57,444 nt of DNA, from NCBI RefSeq assembly GCF_003472385.1, contig NZ_QRLV01000012.1:1-57444 (forward strand), read 5' to 3'. The notes beneath the pieces were generated by a model. It ran no database searches, was not told the origin of the DNA, and worked only from the letters and a program-made list of their open reading frames with translations. This DNA comes from Sutterella sp. AM11-39 (GTDB lineage: Bacteria > Pseudomonadota > Gammaproteobacteria > Burkholderiales > Burkholderiaceae_F). The stretch's first letter is position 1. Every line of letters begins with the position of its first letter. This document shows, piece after piece, positions 9,338-20,003 of this stretch. The position numbers and the translations under genes were made by a program.

Positions 9338-10064
9338 AGTGGTTTTCGCCTTTTTGAAAATCCATCAAAGGGAGCGAGCGAAAACCCACCAAAGACAAGC
9401 TGAGAGCTCCGTTGAGGGAGACACTCGAAACTTGCATTCACGCAGGCAAACGCCCGCGTCGGGTTGGTTTGTAGTTCAGGTTTGATCGGTCCGAAGACCA
9501 CGGTAAACACTGAGAAATCCGTTTGAAGGTCGGCATTTTGCCAGAATGGCGCGGAATTGCAAGAAGCGAAATCCGGCACGACTGTCGCCGGCAGAATGCT
9601 GTCGGTCTATGCGCGCAAAGTATGGGCTCGCCTTGCGTATCCGCTTGTCGGATTAGAACCTCAAGGATAATGATGCTTGCTCGACGTTTCCGAGTCATTG
9701 CCGAAATTCGTTCGAATGGCAATGGCTGAGAGTGTCTGACGTTCGGACCGCCGGCAAGAACGACTATGAGCGGACAAGCAGAGGTCGGAACGTTTTTGCC
9801 GGCGTCGGAAGCGTGAAGCTCACTGAGCGAGGTGGAACTCTCAGAGAGCTTCGACCGGGCAATCGGCAAACTCTTCGGCGAACCGTAATGGTTCGGATAC
9901 GAAACTTTAGGTCAACATGCCAAGCGATACCGGATGATTGTTACCATAGTCCTCCGGTATCTTGAGTCGTGTTTTTGCGAGGAAGAGTTCAGGCACTCGT
10001 AGACAAATCTCTGACACAGAATGGAAACCGATCAAATTCTCAGATCAACGCGGAGCCGGATCCA
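9338..10064. other. Intergenic region without a supported gene
   Basis: About 730 bp with only short overlapping reading frames that look non-coding. It holds one clear inverted repeat, GATACCGGA (9926-9934) / TCCGGTATC (9953-9961), which could form a 9-bp hairpin. The 5' end must contain the promoter for the minus-strand conjugation block. No -10/-35 pair was convincing. Confidence 0.4.
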
Positions 10065-10208
10065 ATGTCGGAAGATCGGATCCTCAATTTCGTAGTTCGG
10101 CGCCTTGATGACAAAACCGGTTTTCACACGTACAGCTCGGGCAAGCAAGATGATTTTTACGACATTTGTCGAGTGGAAGTACTCGCTGAAATTCGAGTCG
10201 TAGATTGA
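10065..10208 (+). CDS. Possible 47-aa protein
   Basis: A short frame starts at an ATG preceded by CGGAG and begins MSEDRILNFVVRRLDDK. The product is mixed-charge and soluble with no recognisable motif. The downstream end reaches a palindrome at 10207-10225. It could be a small gene, a fragment, or chance; there is no homology evidence. Confidence 0.2.
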   Translation: MSEDRILNFVVRRLDDKTGFHTYSSGKQDDFYDICRVEVLAEIRVVD

Positions 10209-10225
10209 CGAATAACATATTCGTC
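10207..10225. promoter_or_regulatory. Palindrome GACGAAT-N5-ATTCGTC upstream of lipoprotein gene
   Basis: Perfect 7-bp inverted repeat with a 5-bp spacer in an AT-rich stretch about 170 bp before the lipoprotein start. It has the size and symmetry of a dimeric repressor operator. The same core ACGAAT recurs in the umuD-umuC intergenic inverted repeat, although that may be coincidence. Confidence 0.3.
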
Positions 10226-10394
10226 GTTTGCCGAATAATCTAGTTTCAGAATATCGAAAGTTCGCAGGCGAAATGTCCTATCTTTTTTCCGTTATCCGGT
10301 AACCAATCATGTTGATTCAAGGCCTTGAGCTCGTTGGCATCGAGCGGAATCTGCTATTGTGGCCGTACAGAATCAACACGAACGGGAGGCAGAA

Positions 10395-10832
10395 ATGCTT
10401 TACAAAACAGTTGGTTTGGCAGCGGCCTCGGCCGTAAGCGCGCTGATGGTCGGGTGCGCCAATACGACGACCGGAAAGATGGTCGAGCCGCTTGAAGTGA
10501 TGCCGACGGAAGTCTGCATCATCCAAAATCCCAAGGTCACGATCGGTGAGGCCATTCCGTCGCTGCAGTCGGCATTCCAGCGCCGCGGCATCAAGACGAC
10601 AGTGGTCCGGGATGCTGCGTCCTGCACGTCGGAATACCGTTTGAGCTACGTGATGCAGCGCTCGTGGGACGCAACGACCTACCTCGGTCTTGCGGAACTG
10701 ACGCTCTATAAAAACGGCGCCATCGTGTCGACCGCCAAGTACAAGGCCGGAAGCATGACGCTCACGAAGTGGGGCAAGACTGCCGAGAGAATCGACAAGA
10801 CGGTCGGCAAATTGCTCGGTGAGTCGGAATAG
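10395..10832 (+). CDS. Small outer-membrane lipoprotein (Sbal_3080-like)
   Basis: 145 aa from ATG 10395, preceded by GGGAGG. The N-terminus is a lipoprotein signal peptide ending in MVGC (Cys21), so the mature protein should be lipidated and anchored in an envelope membrane. The remainder (about 120 aa) has two conserved-looking cysteines (EVCIIQNP and AASCTSEY) that could form a disulfide, and an alternating beta pattern (STAKYKAGSMTL). It resembles small lipoproteins annotated as Sbal_3080 family; this is a memory-based match. It is monocistronic and followed by a strong hairpin. The physiological role is unknown. Confidence 0.7.
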   Translation: MLYKTVGLAAASAVSALMVGCANTTTGKMVEPLEVMPTEVCIIQNPKVTIGEAIPSLQSAFQRRGIKTTVVRDAASCTSEYRLSYVMQRSWDATTYLGLAELTLYKNGAIVSTAKYKAGSMTLTKWGKTAERIDKTVGKLLGESE

Positions 10833-10861
10833 TTCAGATACGGATCTTTAAAAAGAAACAT

Positions 10862-10897
10862 CAAGCGCCGCTTAAAGGATTTCCGAAGCGGCGCTTG
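10862..10897. terminator. Bidirectional hairpin terminator
   Basis: Perfect 12-bp stem CAAGCGCCGCTT/AAGCGGCGCTTG with a 12-nt loop between two convergent genes (lipoprotein, and subtilisin autotransporter on the minus strand). An A-rich run upstream supplies a U-rich tail for the minus-strand transcript. The plus side lacks a good U tract. Confidence 0.7.
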
Positions 10898-10927
10898 TCG
10901 TATGGTGAGCCGATGATTTCTGTCCGA

Positions 10928-13900
10928 TCAGAAGTGCTTCGTCCAGCGCAGAGAAGCGCCCCAGCGCTCGTCTCCGGAGTCCCCGGCTTCACCGTCGAGC
11001 ATCAGCGCGAACTCGTGACCGGTTGACGATACCCAGCCAATCCTGCATTGCGCTGCCGCCGCGTGACGGTTGTCGAAGAATTCGACGTTGGTTTCGTCGC
11101 CTATGCCGGTCCATGTGTATGTCTCGTTGCCATTGACGTGAAAGCGATTGCGGTACGCAATGCGACCTTCCAGAAAGAGATTGCCTGTCGGGGAGGCGGC
11201 ACTGCTGCGCGTCTTGACAGCCAGGCCGGCTTCAAGTGCCGCTACGCTTAAAAGTTCATCTTCATACTCTTGTGCAACGAGAGAATCCGACTCGCGGACA
11301 TCGTCTCGGTGGATTCCGTCCCAGCTGAGCTGAGCGTACGGCATGAACGAGAGCGCGATCCGATCGGGGGCAAATTTGCGGCCGATGCCGATGGACGCGC
11401 CGAGACTGACGGCATGGGTGGTTGTATCGAGTCGCTTTGAACCGTAGAAGTCGCTGACGTATCTTGTGCGATCCTCAACCCCGTAGCCCAGAAGTGCCTG
11501 ACCGAAGAGTCGCATGCCGGCACCGAATTCCCGCATTGCCGAAACGCTTGCAAAAACACCTTGCGCGTTTCCCTTGTCCGGGCCGGAGATTTCGATGTCG
11601 TCGTAATAGCCGCCGACTTTCCAACCCAGCGCCCAGTCGCCGAAACTGCGGCGAGCACCGGCTGAAAGAATGGTACGGGTACTCTGGAATGATTTCGCGC
11701 CGTCCATATTTGCCCGTTCGACGACGAGCGTAGCCTCGGGAATGACATCCGTGGCATACAGATCGGTAAGCGGCGAGAGCGCTGTCACCTCACGCAGGCG
11801 AATGGATCGAGACATCGCGGCGGCATCGAAGGCCAGGTGAGAATCCGCCTTGGTTGAAGCAAACGTGTTTTCCAGGGTTTCAGCCACCAGCTGTCTGTCG
11901 CTTTCTGTGAAGCCCTTCTTCAGGTTTTCGGAAAGGATATCCACGGCGCTGACAAACTCGGAGGCGGTTCCCGAAAGAATGCCGTCGGCTTGGATCACAG
12001 CGTCCAGTTTTTGAGCTCGACGCATGGCGTCTTGTGAGAGTGAAACGGTTTTGCCGACGCGCTGCATGCTGTTTTCGACACGGTGCATCTCAAAGCTGCC
12101 GTCTTGATTTGTGACGAACTCAAACGTAATGCCGCCGCCCCAGGAGAGCTCCGCATCTTTGACCTGCTTAAAGATTTCGTCATCAGTTTCCAAACCCGGG
12201 AAAAAGAGACTTGGGTGCAGGGTAATCGTTTGATCGACGTATTGCCCCGTGCGAATCGTGATGTTCAATGGGGCATCAGCATTGCTCTCTTGGCCGGATT
12301 TCGCCAAAAGTGTCAGGGACGATGTTTGATCCTGAGAAAGATTGCGCACGATTATTTGGTCGATCGTATGTTCGCCGACATCAAGCACAAGCGATGAGCC
12401 CGCTTCCAGTTTCAGTTGACCTTTGACGTGAAACGTGCCGATTCGATTACCAGGGTTGAGATCGTCTCCGGGCGAGAGCGTGCCGCGGGATGTCAGTGAC
12501 CCGACCTCACCGCGTCCTGCAACGGTGGCCGTGGCATCGGACTGGACGTCGTTGTCAATGATGCCGTCAATGACGAGTGTGGCGCCGTTGATCACGTCGG
12601 TGGAGCCGCTGTAGGAGGCGTGACCGCTCATGACGAGAGTGCCCGCTGAAACGATGCTGTTGTTTTTGCCGAGCGTGCCGGAAACGACGAGCGAAACGGG
12701 AAGATCGGCCTGATCCGGAGCAGAGGTCTGATTGCTCGAACCTTTATAAGGTTGGCCGCTTTGGATTGCCTCGTTGTATGCCTTTAATTCTTCTTGGGTG
12801 GTGATGTGCAGCGTCGGATTCCAGGGCACTTCGTTGATGTCATTGCCAAAGCGGCTCACGCCGTTGCCGGCAAGATTGAGCGTGTAGGCAATCTGTTCGT
12901 TTCCGTTGAGCCCTGTCTGAACCGGCAGCGTCCACTTTGAATTCGTCTCATCCCAACGCGCCATGCGGTTGATGTTGAGTTCGGCAATGCCGCCCACGGC
13001 AGAAGCCGCATCCAGAAGCCCCGCGCCGATTCCGTATTCAACGATGGTGCAGTTTTTGATGAAGTATTCCTTCCATTCCTTGTATGCCTTATCAACCGCC
13101 TCAAGATAGGCGTCAGGGTCAAGTTCCCATTCGTAGCCGTCGAGGATTTCCTCGCGCCACTGGGCAGCTGCCCGTTCGGCGGCTTCTGCCTTGAGAGCCT
13201 TAAGGTCACCAAGTTTGGTGCCGGCGCTGCCCCAAAAGACGATGGCGGCGGATTCTTTATAGACGTTGGAGACGTATTTATTTTCGTCCGGTGACCACGT
13301 GGGCGAGGCGACACGAAAATCCAGTCTGCCGCCGTACTGCAGGTGATAGTCCGGGTTGTTATGGTTTGGGTCCGCGCCTGTTTGTTCTGGATGCAGGGCA
13401 AGTACTTCGTAGACTCCTTCCTGAGGCTTGCGGGCGGTGGTAAGAACGCAGTCGGCCAGCTGCGAGGCGGTCATCCAGGGAAATGCCTGCTGCACGAGCG
13501 CAAGGGTGCCGGCCACATGCGGCGCGGCCATGGATGTGCCGGTCATCTCAATGGAGCCGTTGCCGCTTCCCGCTTCAACGCTCACGATGTTGGTTCCGGG
13601 CGCGGCGACGGACCACAGAGAAGCAAAGAGAGCGCGGTTGGAGGCTTCGATGGCGCTGCTGTTGCCGTGAACGAATCCTTCTTCAAAGAGGTGGTCTGAT
13701 TCGATATTGATGACGTTGATGAAGTGGCCGGCTTTCGAAGGGGCCCGCATGATCGGCAGAATCGGGTCGGCCGGCGCAAGTCCTCCTTGGTTGCCTGCGG
13801 CAAAGACCATGAGTTTGTCGTGTTTGACGGCGGAGTTGAAAACCTCATTGAAGGCACACGTTTCGTCCGGAATGTCACCGTAGCTGAACAAGCCGCGCAC

Positions 13901-14386
13901 CCAGCCCCAGGAGTTGCTGTAGATCTTGACGTCGTCGTAGGTTTCAATGGCTTTTTTGTAGAGGTCTGCGACCTCATAGATCATGGTCGGACCTTGAATG
14001 GTCGAGTAGAGCAAAAGCAACGAGGCGTCTTTGGCTACGCCGTAGTTAACGGAGGAGTTGCCTGAAGCGATGCCCGCTACGTGACTGCCGTGACTTTGTT
14101 GGGTGGCGTTGACGCCGGTGCCGAATTTCTCGAGATACTGGTCGCTGTAGAGCTTGATGATGTCTTTGCCTTCAAAGGCGATGTGGGTGGTGTCAAAGCC
14201 CGAATCGAGAATGCCGATGCGCACGCCCGCTCCCGTAAAGCCCTGAGCGTAGGCGCCTGCTGCGTTGATGGCGTCTAGGTTGATGTTGCCGGTGGGAGAG
14301 GCGCAGACTGACAGGGGCCACAAAACGGCGCAGACAGCCAGAGCGAGAGCTGAACGATGGTGACGAAAACGGTTTGAAGAGGGCAT
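10928..14386 (-). CDS. Subtilisin-type autotransporter serine protease
   Basis: 1152 aa, ATG 14386 preceded by GGAGGGG. Residues 1-30 are a signal peptide. A peptidase S8 domain follows with the full triad: Asp61 (ILDSGFDTT), His99 (HGSHVAG) and Ser285 (GTSMAAPHVAG). A beta-helical linker (about 570-750) leads to a C-terminal autotransporter barrel (about the last 270 residues) ending in WTKHF with a terminal Phe. Such proteins reach the cell surface by type V secretion and process themselves or other surface proteins. Unlike the other four autotransporters here, its start region has no C/G homopolymer. An insertion of about 70 residues near 380-450 (rich in E, A, W and K) separates the protease core from the passenger. 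Confidence 0.93.
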   Translation of the reverse strand: MPSSNRFRHHRSALALAVCAVLWPLSVCASPTGNINLDAINAAGAYAQGFTGAGVRIGILDSGFDTTHIAFEGKDIIKLYSDQYLEKFGTGVNATQQSHGSHVAGIASGNSSVNYGVAKDASLLLLYSTIQGPTMIYEVADLYKKAIETYDDVKIYSNSWGWVRGLFSYGDIPDETCAFNEVFNSAVKHDKLMVFAAGNQGGLAPADPILPIMRAPSKAGHFINVINIESDHLFEEGFVHGNSSAIEASNRALFASLWSVAAPGTNIVSVEAGSGNGSIEMTGTSMAAPHVAGTLALVQQAFPWMTASQLADCVLTTARKPQEGVYEVLALHPEQTGADPNHNNPDYHLQYGGRLDFRVASPTWSPDENKYVSNVYKESAAIVFWGSAGTKLGDLKALKAEAAERAAAQWREEILDGYEWELDPDAYLEAVDKAYKEWKEYFIKNCTIVEYGIGAGLLDAASAVGGIAELNINRMARWDETNSKWTLPVQTGLNGNEQIAYTLNLAGNGVSRFGNDINEVPWNPTLHITTQEELKAYNEAIQSGQPYKGSSNQTSAPDQADLPVSLVVSGTLGKNNSIVSAGTLVMSGHASYSGSTDVINGATLVIDGIIDNDVQSDATATVAGRGEVGSLTSRGTLSPGDDLNPGNRIGTFHVKGQLKLEAGSSLVLDVGEHTIDQIIVRNLSQDQTSSLTLLAKSGQESNADAPLNITIRTGQYVDQTITLHPSLFFPGLETDDEIFKQVKDAELSWGGGITFEFVTNQDGSFEMHRVENSMQRVGKTVSLSQDAMRRAQKLDAVIQADGILSGTASEFVSAVDILSENLKKGFTESDRQLVAETLENTFASTKADSHLAFDAAAMSRSIRLREVTALSPLTDLYATDVIPEATLVVERANMDGAKSFQSTRTILSAGARRSFGDWALGWKVGGYYDDIEISGPDKGNAQGVFASVSAMREFGAGMRLFGQALLGYGVEDRTRYVSDFYGSKRLDTTTHAVSLGASIGIGRKFAPDRIALSFMPYAQLSWDGIHRDDVRESDSLVAQEYEDELLSVAALEAGLAVKTRSSAASPTGNLFLEGRIAYRNRFHVNGNETYTWTGIGDETNVEFFDNRHAAAAQCRIGWVSSTGHEFALMLDGEAGDSGDERWGASLRWTKHF

Positions 14387-14439
14387 AAAAACCCCTCCCT
14401 ATGACGGGAAGATCAAAAAAGGCACCCTTAAACGTAGTG

Positions 14440-14537
14440 TGACACAAAATGAGCGCAGTGGTTGGGTGCGGCCAAATCAGGTGGTAAAAATCGGCCAAAT
14501 TGGGTGGCAAAAAACGGCCAAATCGGGTGGCGGAATG
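14440..14537. mobile_element. Three 23-bp tandem repeats, possible IS21-like end remnant
   Basis: Three consecutive 23-bp units start at 14469, 14492 and 14515, each beginning CGGCCAAAT and continuing YRGGTGG. They are preceded by TGTGACAC at about 14440. Arrays of short direct repeats that bind transposase are typical of IS21-family ends. A short frame starting MRDISEL at about 14551 could be the residue of an istA start. No transposase gene follows, so this would be a remnant. The array lies about 80 bp upstream of the autotransporter start at 14386. Confidence 0.4.
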
Positions 14538-14699
14538 TTGGGAAGAACATCGATGCGAGATATCAGCGAGTTGCCACATCAATCTTTGCCATGGAGGGTC
14601 AGGGTTAAATTTAGTTTTCGAAATAGAGTCAGTTTGAGTTCAAGGTTGAGTTTGAACCAAGGTTCCAACTGAGCCTTTCTAGACGGGACCTTAAGGAAG

Positions 14700-14780
14700 G
14701 GGCGGCGGATTAGGCCGCCCTACCCGAAATGGAAAAAATTCTTCAATGTATTGAAGAATTTTGTATTAAAAATCTTCAAT
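14700..14780. repeat. GC hairpin and 31-bp hairpin repeat, copy 1
   Basis: A 7-bp stem GGGCGGC/GCCGCCC (14700-14720) is followed by nested AT-rich inverted repeats. The unit 14750-14780 (ATTGAAGAATTTT ... AAAATCTTCAAT) recurs at 49111-49141 with only an AT/TA swap in the loop. An additional half (ATTCTTCAAT at 14738-14747) precedes copy 1. It looks like a small dispersed palindromic repeat. Confidence 0.6.
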
Positions 14781-14954
14781 GGTCTGACGGATTTTTACGC
14801 GATTGAGGTCTTTTTAGACTATTCTGACAGCTGGAAGGCGGCCTTGGATGACTTCGTGACATTTGTGGAGATCGGGAAATTCGGACAGTTTGCGCCAGGC
14901 ATGCAGAATGGGCAAGACAACAGCACCGTTGCGGGCAAAGTGGATAGAGAACGA

Positions 14955-14991
14955 CAAAAAAGCTTGAACCCCTGAGAACAGAGATTCAAGC
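14955..14991 (-). terminator. Intrinsic terminator of autotransporter 15022-18689
   Basis: Read on the minus strand: stem GCTTGAA/TTCAAGC followed by six T, about 30 bp after the stop codon at 15022. This is a standard Rho-independent terminator. Confidence 0.8.
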
Positions 14992-15021
14992 CCAAAAGTC
15001 GGTTATGCGAACGAGGCTTCG

Positions 15022-18000
15022 TTAGAAGACGAACTTGCCGCCGAAATTGAAGGTCCAAGTCTGATCAAGATCGTTACCGAAACGGTATTCAGCGTCACCA
15101 TAGGCATAGAAGCTCTCGCCAATAGGCGCTTGGAAGCCAAGTCCGACGTCAAACCACGTTCCGTGATTGTTGATCTCAAACGTTTCTCCACCAACGGCAG
15201 TCGTTTTGTCCTTGACATGGATATCCTGTTCACCGGCCCACTCATGCAAAACATCAGCCTTGGCATATACGTTTGCACCCTTGTTTTCGTCAAGCCAACG
15301 ACCGATGCGGAACCCCGCTCGTGTGATAAACGAATGAATGGCATCCTGATCAATCTGCGTCTGTCCGTTCGAATAGTCGTTGTTTGACACGAAAACATAC
15401 TGAGCCTGGATTTGCGGTTCGGCGAACCATGAAGAGCCCTCACTCGTAAACTGATGGCCCGCTTCAACAGAAAGAGCAGTCATCCAGTTCATGTAGTCAG
15501 CTGAAACGCCTGCTCCCGAGTCCAGTTTAACGGCGTATTCGTTCGAGAGACGCCCCACCTTGCCGATCATGTCGAGATACGAACCGTTGTCACCCAGGTA
15601 GGTGACGTAAGCCGACGCGGCGTATCGCTTGGTTTGACCTGACCCTGAAATAGATTCGTAGTCCGTGTTGCCATCCATGAAGTCAATCGCCGCACCATAA
15701 ATCATCTTGCCGCTGTCGACGAAATCGGTGTAGTCGAACCCGACCTGATACGTAGTGTTCTGACTCTTGAAGTCACCCACGCCTGCGGCTGTCCCCCAAC
15801 GGTCATGGCGGACACGCATCCATAACGAATTGTTGTTTTCGTCATAGCGACGATCGCCATAACGCTGATTGAAGCGGTCAATTTCCACAGCGTTGTAATA
15901 GAGGCCGCGAGCAGTAGCAATCACGGCCTGTCCGGCGTCAGAAATTGTCGATCCTTTCTGGACTCCACCAATGATGTAGTTCTGTGAGCCTTCATCATCA
16001 GCACGCTGTTCGAGATCGTTAACAGCCACGTTGTCTCGAGACTTGTCATCTCCAAAAATGGCATCGATAGCGTCTTCCCCGGGTTTGTAGTCCCCTTTAC
16101 CGTCGCTGTTGCCATTGAAGCGAGCGTTGTCTTCATCTCCGGACTGATAGTCTTCCGTAACGACATCGAGATTCCAATTCTTGAAGCCCTGATCGGTGAT
16201 CTGAACAACCTTAAACAAGTTGCTCGAGTGACCGCCCTCAACGGAACCCACTGTCGCAAAACGTAAGCCGGTTAGATCCTCGACGTTCACGCCGTCGGCA
16301 AGATGGGCAGCGATCGTGAAGGAACTGCCCGCGCCGACGTTTTGGACGTAGAGCATATCCGATTTAATTTCATCGGTACCTTCTGTGTACGCGCCGAGCG
16401 TCATGTCGAACTGCCCCTGGCCCGAGAGGTTTTCAATCGAAACCGAGGAGTTCTCGTTCCGAGTCAGGTCGATTCGACCGCCTTGAGATCCGAACGCCAC
16501 GTTTCTCACGAAGCTTTGGCCGCGTGCAATCCAGGTGCCGCCATCGAGTTTGATGGTTGCGGTGCCTGCAGCCGTGACTGGGATTCGATCGCCAACGGAG
16601 ATTTCTTCGTCTTTGCCCGTACCGGCATTTTTATCTTCAAGATTCACGAACGCAGAGTTGCGGAAAACCGTACCCGCTTGGGTCGAATCGAGTTCGTGGT
16701 AGTCGTCTACCTGCCCTTCGAGGATTGAGCCTTTTCCAAGCGTCAGATTGACTGTGCCGCCGTTGCCGGCGTAGACATCGCCGTAGACCTTAACGATGGT
16801 CGAGCCGTCCGTGCTGCCGAGCGTAATCTTGCTTTCCCCGACGGAAGAGCCCTGAGTGTCAACAGTGCCGCGGCCGGCAACAATCGTGCCGTAGATGCCG
16901 ACCGTTTGATTGCCGTCGGTGCCGAGAGAAATGGACGAGCCGCTAACGGCGCGCAAGGCGACGGATGTGACGTTGACAGAGCTTGCATCGTCTTCATCTT
17001 CTATGCGGTATTCGCTGTAGCTGCCGTTGTAGCCCTTTGATGACGAATTGCTTGTGTCGATGAAAGCGCTTTTGACGCTGACGTCCGATTTGTCTTCGGC
17101 ACTAATGCCTGCCGAAAAACTGTCGGCGCTGACATTGCTAATTTCCAAATAGTCGGAATTGAAGCTGCTTCTGGCGCTGTAAAGCCCGAATGCCAACTCC
17201 TTCCCTTGGACGTTGTGGATATAGGTTTCCTTTGCGTCCATTTGTAGGGAATCGGTATTAAAGTAAGAAACAGTTTTTAATGGTGATTCGGGGTCGTCGT
17301 AATCATCTCGCCAACTGTAAGTTTTATCCTTATTTTTATTTATATTGGCATTGTAAATGCCAAAGGCAGATTTGGCGCCGGTTATGCCATTAATGTCAAT
17401 TGTTTCTGAATTGAAGGTGAGTACCGGATTTGATGCGAGATTTTCCGGATCGGTTTCAATGTCAGGCGTATATGATTCTGATATTGCATTTCGAATGCCA
17501 TATGAATCGCCGCCGCTGACAGAGGCTATTTCGATGGATTTTTGAACAATTCTGCCGCGATTTTGTCCGTTTGTATAAAACTGAAGGCCGGCAGCTTCTC
17601 CGCTGTCAGTTGCATAAATGCCGGTAATTTGAGCGGAGGTGCCTTCCCAAATATTGCCATTCACTTCTACGCCGAAACTTAAGTTTGACGCAGAAGCATC
17701 AGCGGAAGTTCCGCCGATGTTGAGGATTTTTGCGGAAGTCGTTTTGACTATTTGTTCAAGATCGCCGTCATACCAGATTCTGAGACCTTCTGAAGTGCTG
17801 CCTTGCACATTTTTGATAATGAGCTCTTCGCTAACGGTTAAATCTGATGAGCTATCAACGTCAACGCCGTAACTTGAACCCTCTGAAGTTATGTTGGCTA
17901 TGCTGATATTGTCGAAAATCGTGTCTATGCCGACGTTGAGGCCATGAGCTGAGCCTTTAAAGGGCCAATACGGCGATTCTCCTTTTGCTGTAACAGTATC

Positions 18001-18689
18001 GATAATGAGGTTCTTCCCCGAAACCTGCGAGCTATTGGGTCCGTTTTCAAAATTGGCTCCATAAGCTGCAAATCCAGTAATATTCTGAATTTTGATCGTC
18101 CCATCACTGGTTGAATCAAGAGCATTTAAGGTGCTTCCACGCATAAGAAGACCTTGTGCACCCCAGTACTTACTAGTTACGTTCGAAATTGTGATTTTGT
18201 TGTAAGTTACCGAGCTGTAGCTTCCGATATTGACGCCATCCGCCTCGCTGAGAGCGCCTTGAGTCGAAAGACCGTTCACGTTAATAGATCCGATCTGGAC
18301 GTTTGATTGCAGTGAACCGTTTTCCCCGGCGATATGGATGCCGTCAATGCCAACAACGGCTATGTCGGAAGTTTGCTTAATATCCGAAAGAGTAATGCTT
18401 GAAATTGATCCATCAAAATGCCCAATTTTCAAAACACCGCTACTCATACTTGAAGGAAGCTCGTTATTACCTAGCCCGAATTCGATATTGTGAAAAGATA
18501 TTGAATCGTAGGTTTCTTTGGAATCTAAGGTACTAGCATAAAAGCCAGGGGTGAACAGATCGTAGGTTTCATCTTTAACCGTCAGATCAATGGCTGTAGC
18601 TTGCGAGGAACAGGCGGCGGCAACGGCGAATGCGATCACCGACTTACGGAAATTAGAAATCTGAATGGGGGGGGGACGGTAGTTCTCAT
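15022..18689 (-). CDS. Phase-variable autotransporter, out of frame as sequenced
   Basis: The long frame (15022-18639, 1205 codons from a GTG) encodes a passenger rich in G, S, N and beta-strand repeats and a C-terminal barrel ending NFGGKFVF. The signal peptide start lies upstream at ATG 18689 (or in-frame ATG 18740, adding 17 residues, giving an extended signal region). A run of 9 G (plus strand; 9 C in the gene) at 18667-18675 separates them. With 9 C the ATG frame hits a stop after about 13 further codons; with 10 or 7 C it reads through NFRKSVIAFAVAAACSSQATA, a good signal peptide. I therefore call it intact but switched OFF. The GTG at 18639 could give weak expression without a basic n-region. 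The barrel is closely similar to that of 41345-45286. Confidence 0.85.
18667..18675. repeat. Poly-G(9) tract in autotransporter signal-peptide codons
   Basis: Nine G on the plus strand (C on the coding strand), about 5 codons after ATG 18689. In-frame reading needs 1+3k C residues (7 or 10). The count is confirmed by the plus-strand reading AAT-GGG-GGG-GGG-ACG. It is a simple sequence repeat of the kind that undergoes slipped-strand mispairing. Confidence 0.85.
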
Positions 18690-18840
18690 TTGTAATAATT
18701 TCGTTCTGAGCTGTTGCTTTGATAGTAAGTTACAGAACATGAGAGTGTTTAACTCGTTTTCTCCCGGAAGAGCGTTCTCCCGGATGTTTTCAGTCTGCAA
18801 ATCTCTGACTGTTTTTGCTTTTGCTGCGTCAGCAGCATAA

Positions 18841-20003
18841 AACTATTATTTTATATCCTGTTGTTTACGTAGGCAAAACTATTGAAAAGAGCAATTTGAC
18901 ATTATCGGAAGTGTTTCTTGTGTTGCTCGTTGTAGTCAATGCCGGTTGCCAAACACAAAGCAATAAATGATGAGCTACCCAGACATCAAGAACCTACCAC
19001 CTGCCGCTGCTTATTGGTAGGTTGGTAGGTTGTTGGTAGGTCATATGGCAAGGCCGAGAGATAAACTCAAGATCATCTTGGTTCAACGACTCCAGAGCAG
19101 CATCAAAACACTACGAGGACAGACGCCGCCGGTCATGTGCTGATGTGCTGCACTGGTAGAACTGAAATAGAAACCAGGGTGAGCATCGCGAGCTCATACA
19201 AAAAAAGATCAATGCGTTGACCTTTTTTTGTACAAAATTCCGTCAACGTAAGTTGCTTTTTTTGCACGGAGTCTTGTCATGGGACTTCATACAGCGGGAC
19301 TGACCCAGCTACTTGAACAGCACACACCGCAGATTGGTCTAGTGGGCAGTATGCCTTTCTCAGGCTATGAGTGGCAGTTTATCCCCGAGATCAGAGACGA
19401 GGTTCTTAACGAAATAGGCTGGCGTGGTGAGCAGGGGCAAATTTTTCTCATGGAAATCGACTGAGCTGCGTGTTCGCGATACCATGATGTATTTTGACGT
19501 GCGAATACTATTTTTTTCATCGGATACCATGTGCAACCAGGCGAACGGGGCGGCATTCACACGGATGACGTGTCCAATATTGGTATAGGAAGAGATGCCT
19601 GTACGAGCAACGGTGACTGTTGTGTATCCGGACGGGGCTGGCATATCAGCAACAGTGTCGATTGATATTTAGCAGACAGCATAGACCTGTGCTAAAGTCT
19701 CGTAAGTTTGTGAAGCAGAGTTCGTATGAGATCGCTGCTTAAAATGTCATAAAAGAAACCATGGATATATTTTACATTTGATTATTCAGAAAATATAGCC
19801 TCCAAATTCTGACTTTAATCATGAGCTGGCTTTGCGGTCTATTGTTCGTAATTCTGTTTTTTTTTTGAATAGGCTAATACCAATTCTAGGATGTTGATAG
19901 ATTTTTGATTTGTTGGTGCCTTTATAAAACTAAAATTGTTATATTAATCGTAGCTAAATAAGTTTTCTTATTTGTGATAATTTATTTGGATTAAATTAAT
20001 ATT
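18841..20003. other. 1.1-kb non-coding, AT-rich stretch with repeats
   Basis: No supported gene. A 61-codon frame at 19279-19464 (MGLHTAGLTQLLEQ...) has an ACGGAG ahead of it but no recognisable relatives. Features seen are: direct GGTAGGT repeats at about 19015-19043 with an inverted ACCTACCA nearby; a near-perfect inverted repeat ACAAAAAAAGATCAA / TTGACCTTTTTTTGT at about 19199-19233, a bidirectional terminator candidate; and a T(10) run at about 19857-19866. The last 100 bp are very AT-rich and should carry the promoter of the autotransporter at 20004. Confidence 0.45.

Noticed and set aside
9438..9869. 143-codon minus-strand frame upstream of the CobS-like gene
   Set aside because: Several overlapping frames of similar quality and no motifs; treated as non-coding.
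19360..19644. 94-codon minus-strand frame (MPAPSGYTTVTVARTG...)
   Set aside because: No ribosome-binding site, overlaps another weak frame, and no recognisable content.
19857..19866. T(10) run upstream of the 20004 autotransporter as a further phase-variation tract
   Set aside because: It lies in AT-rich DNA about 140 bp before the start with no promoter element clearly positioned around it; A/T runs are common there.
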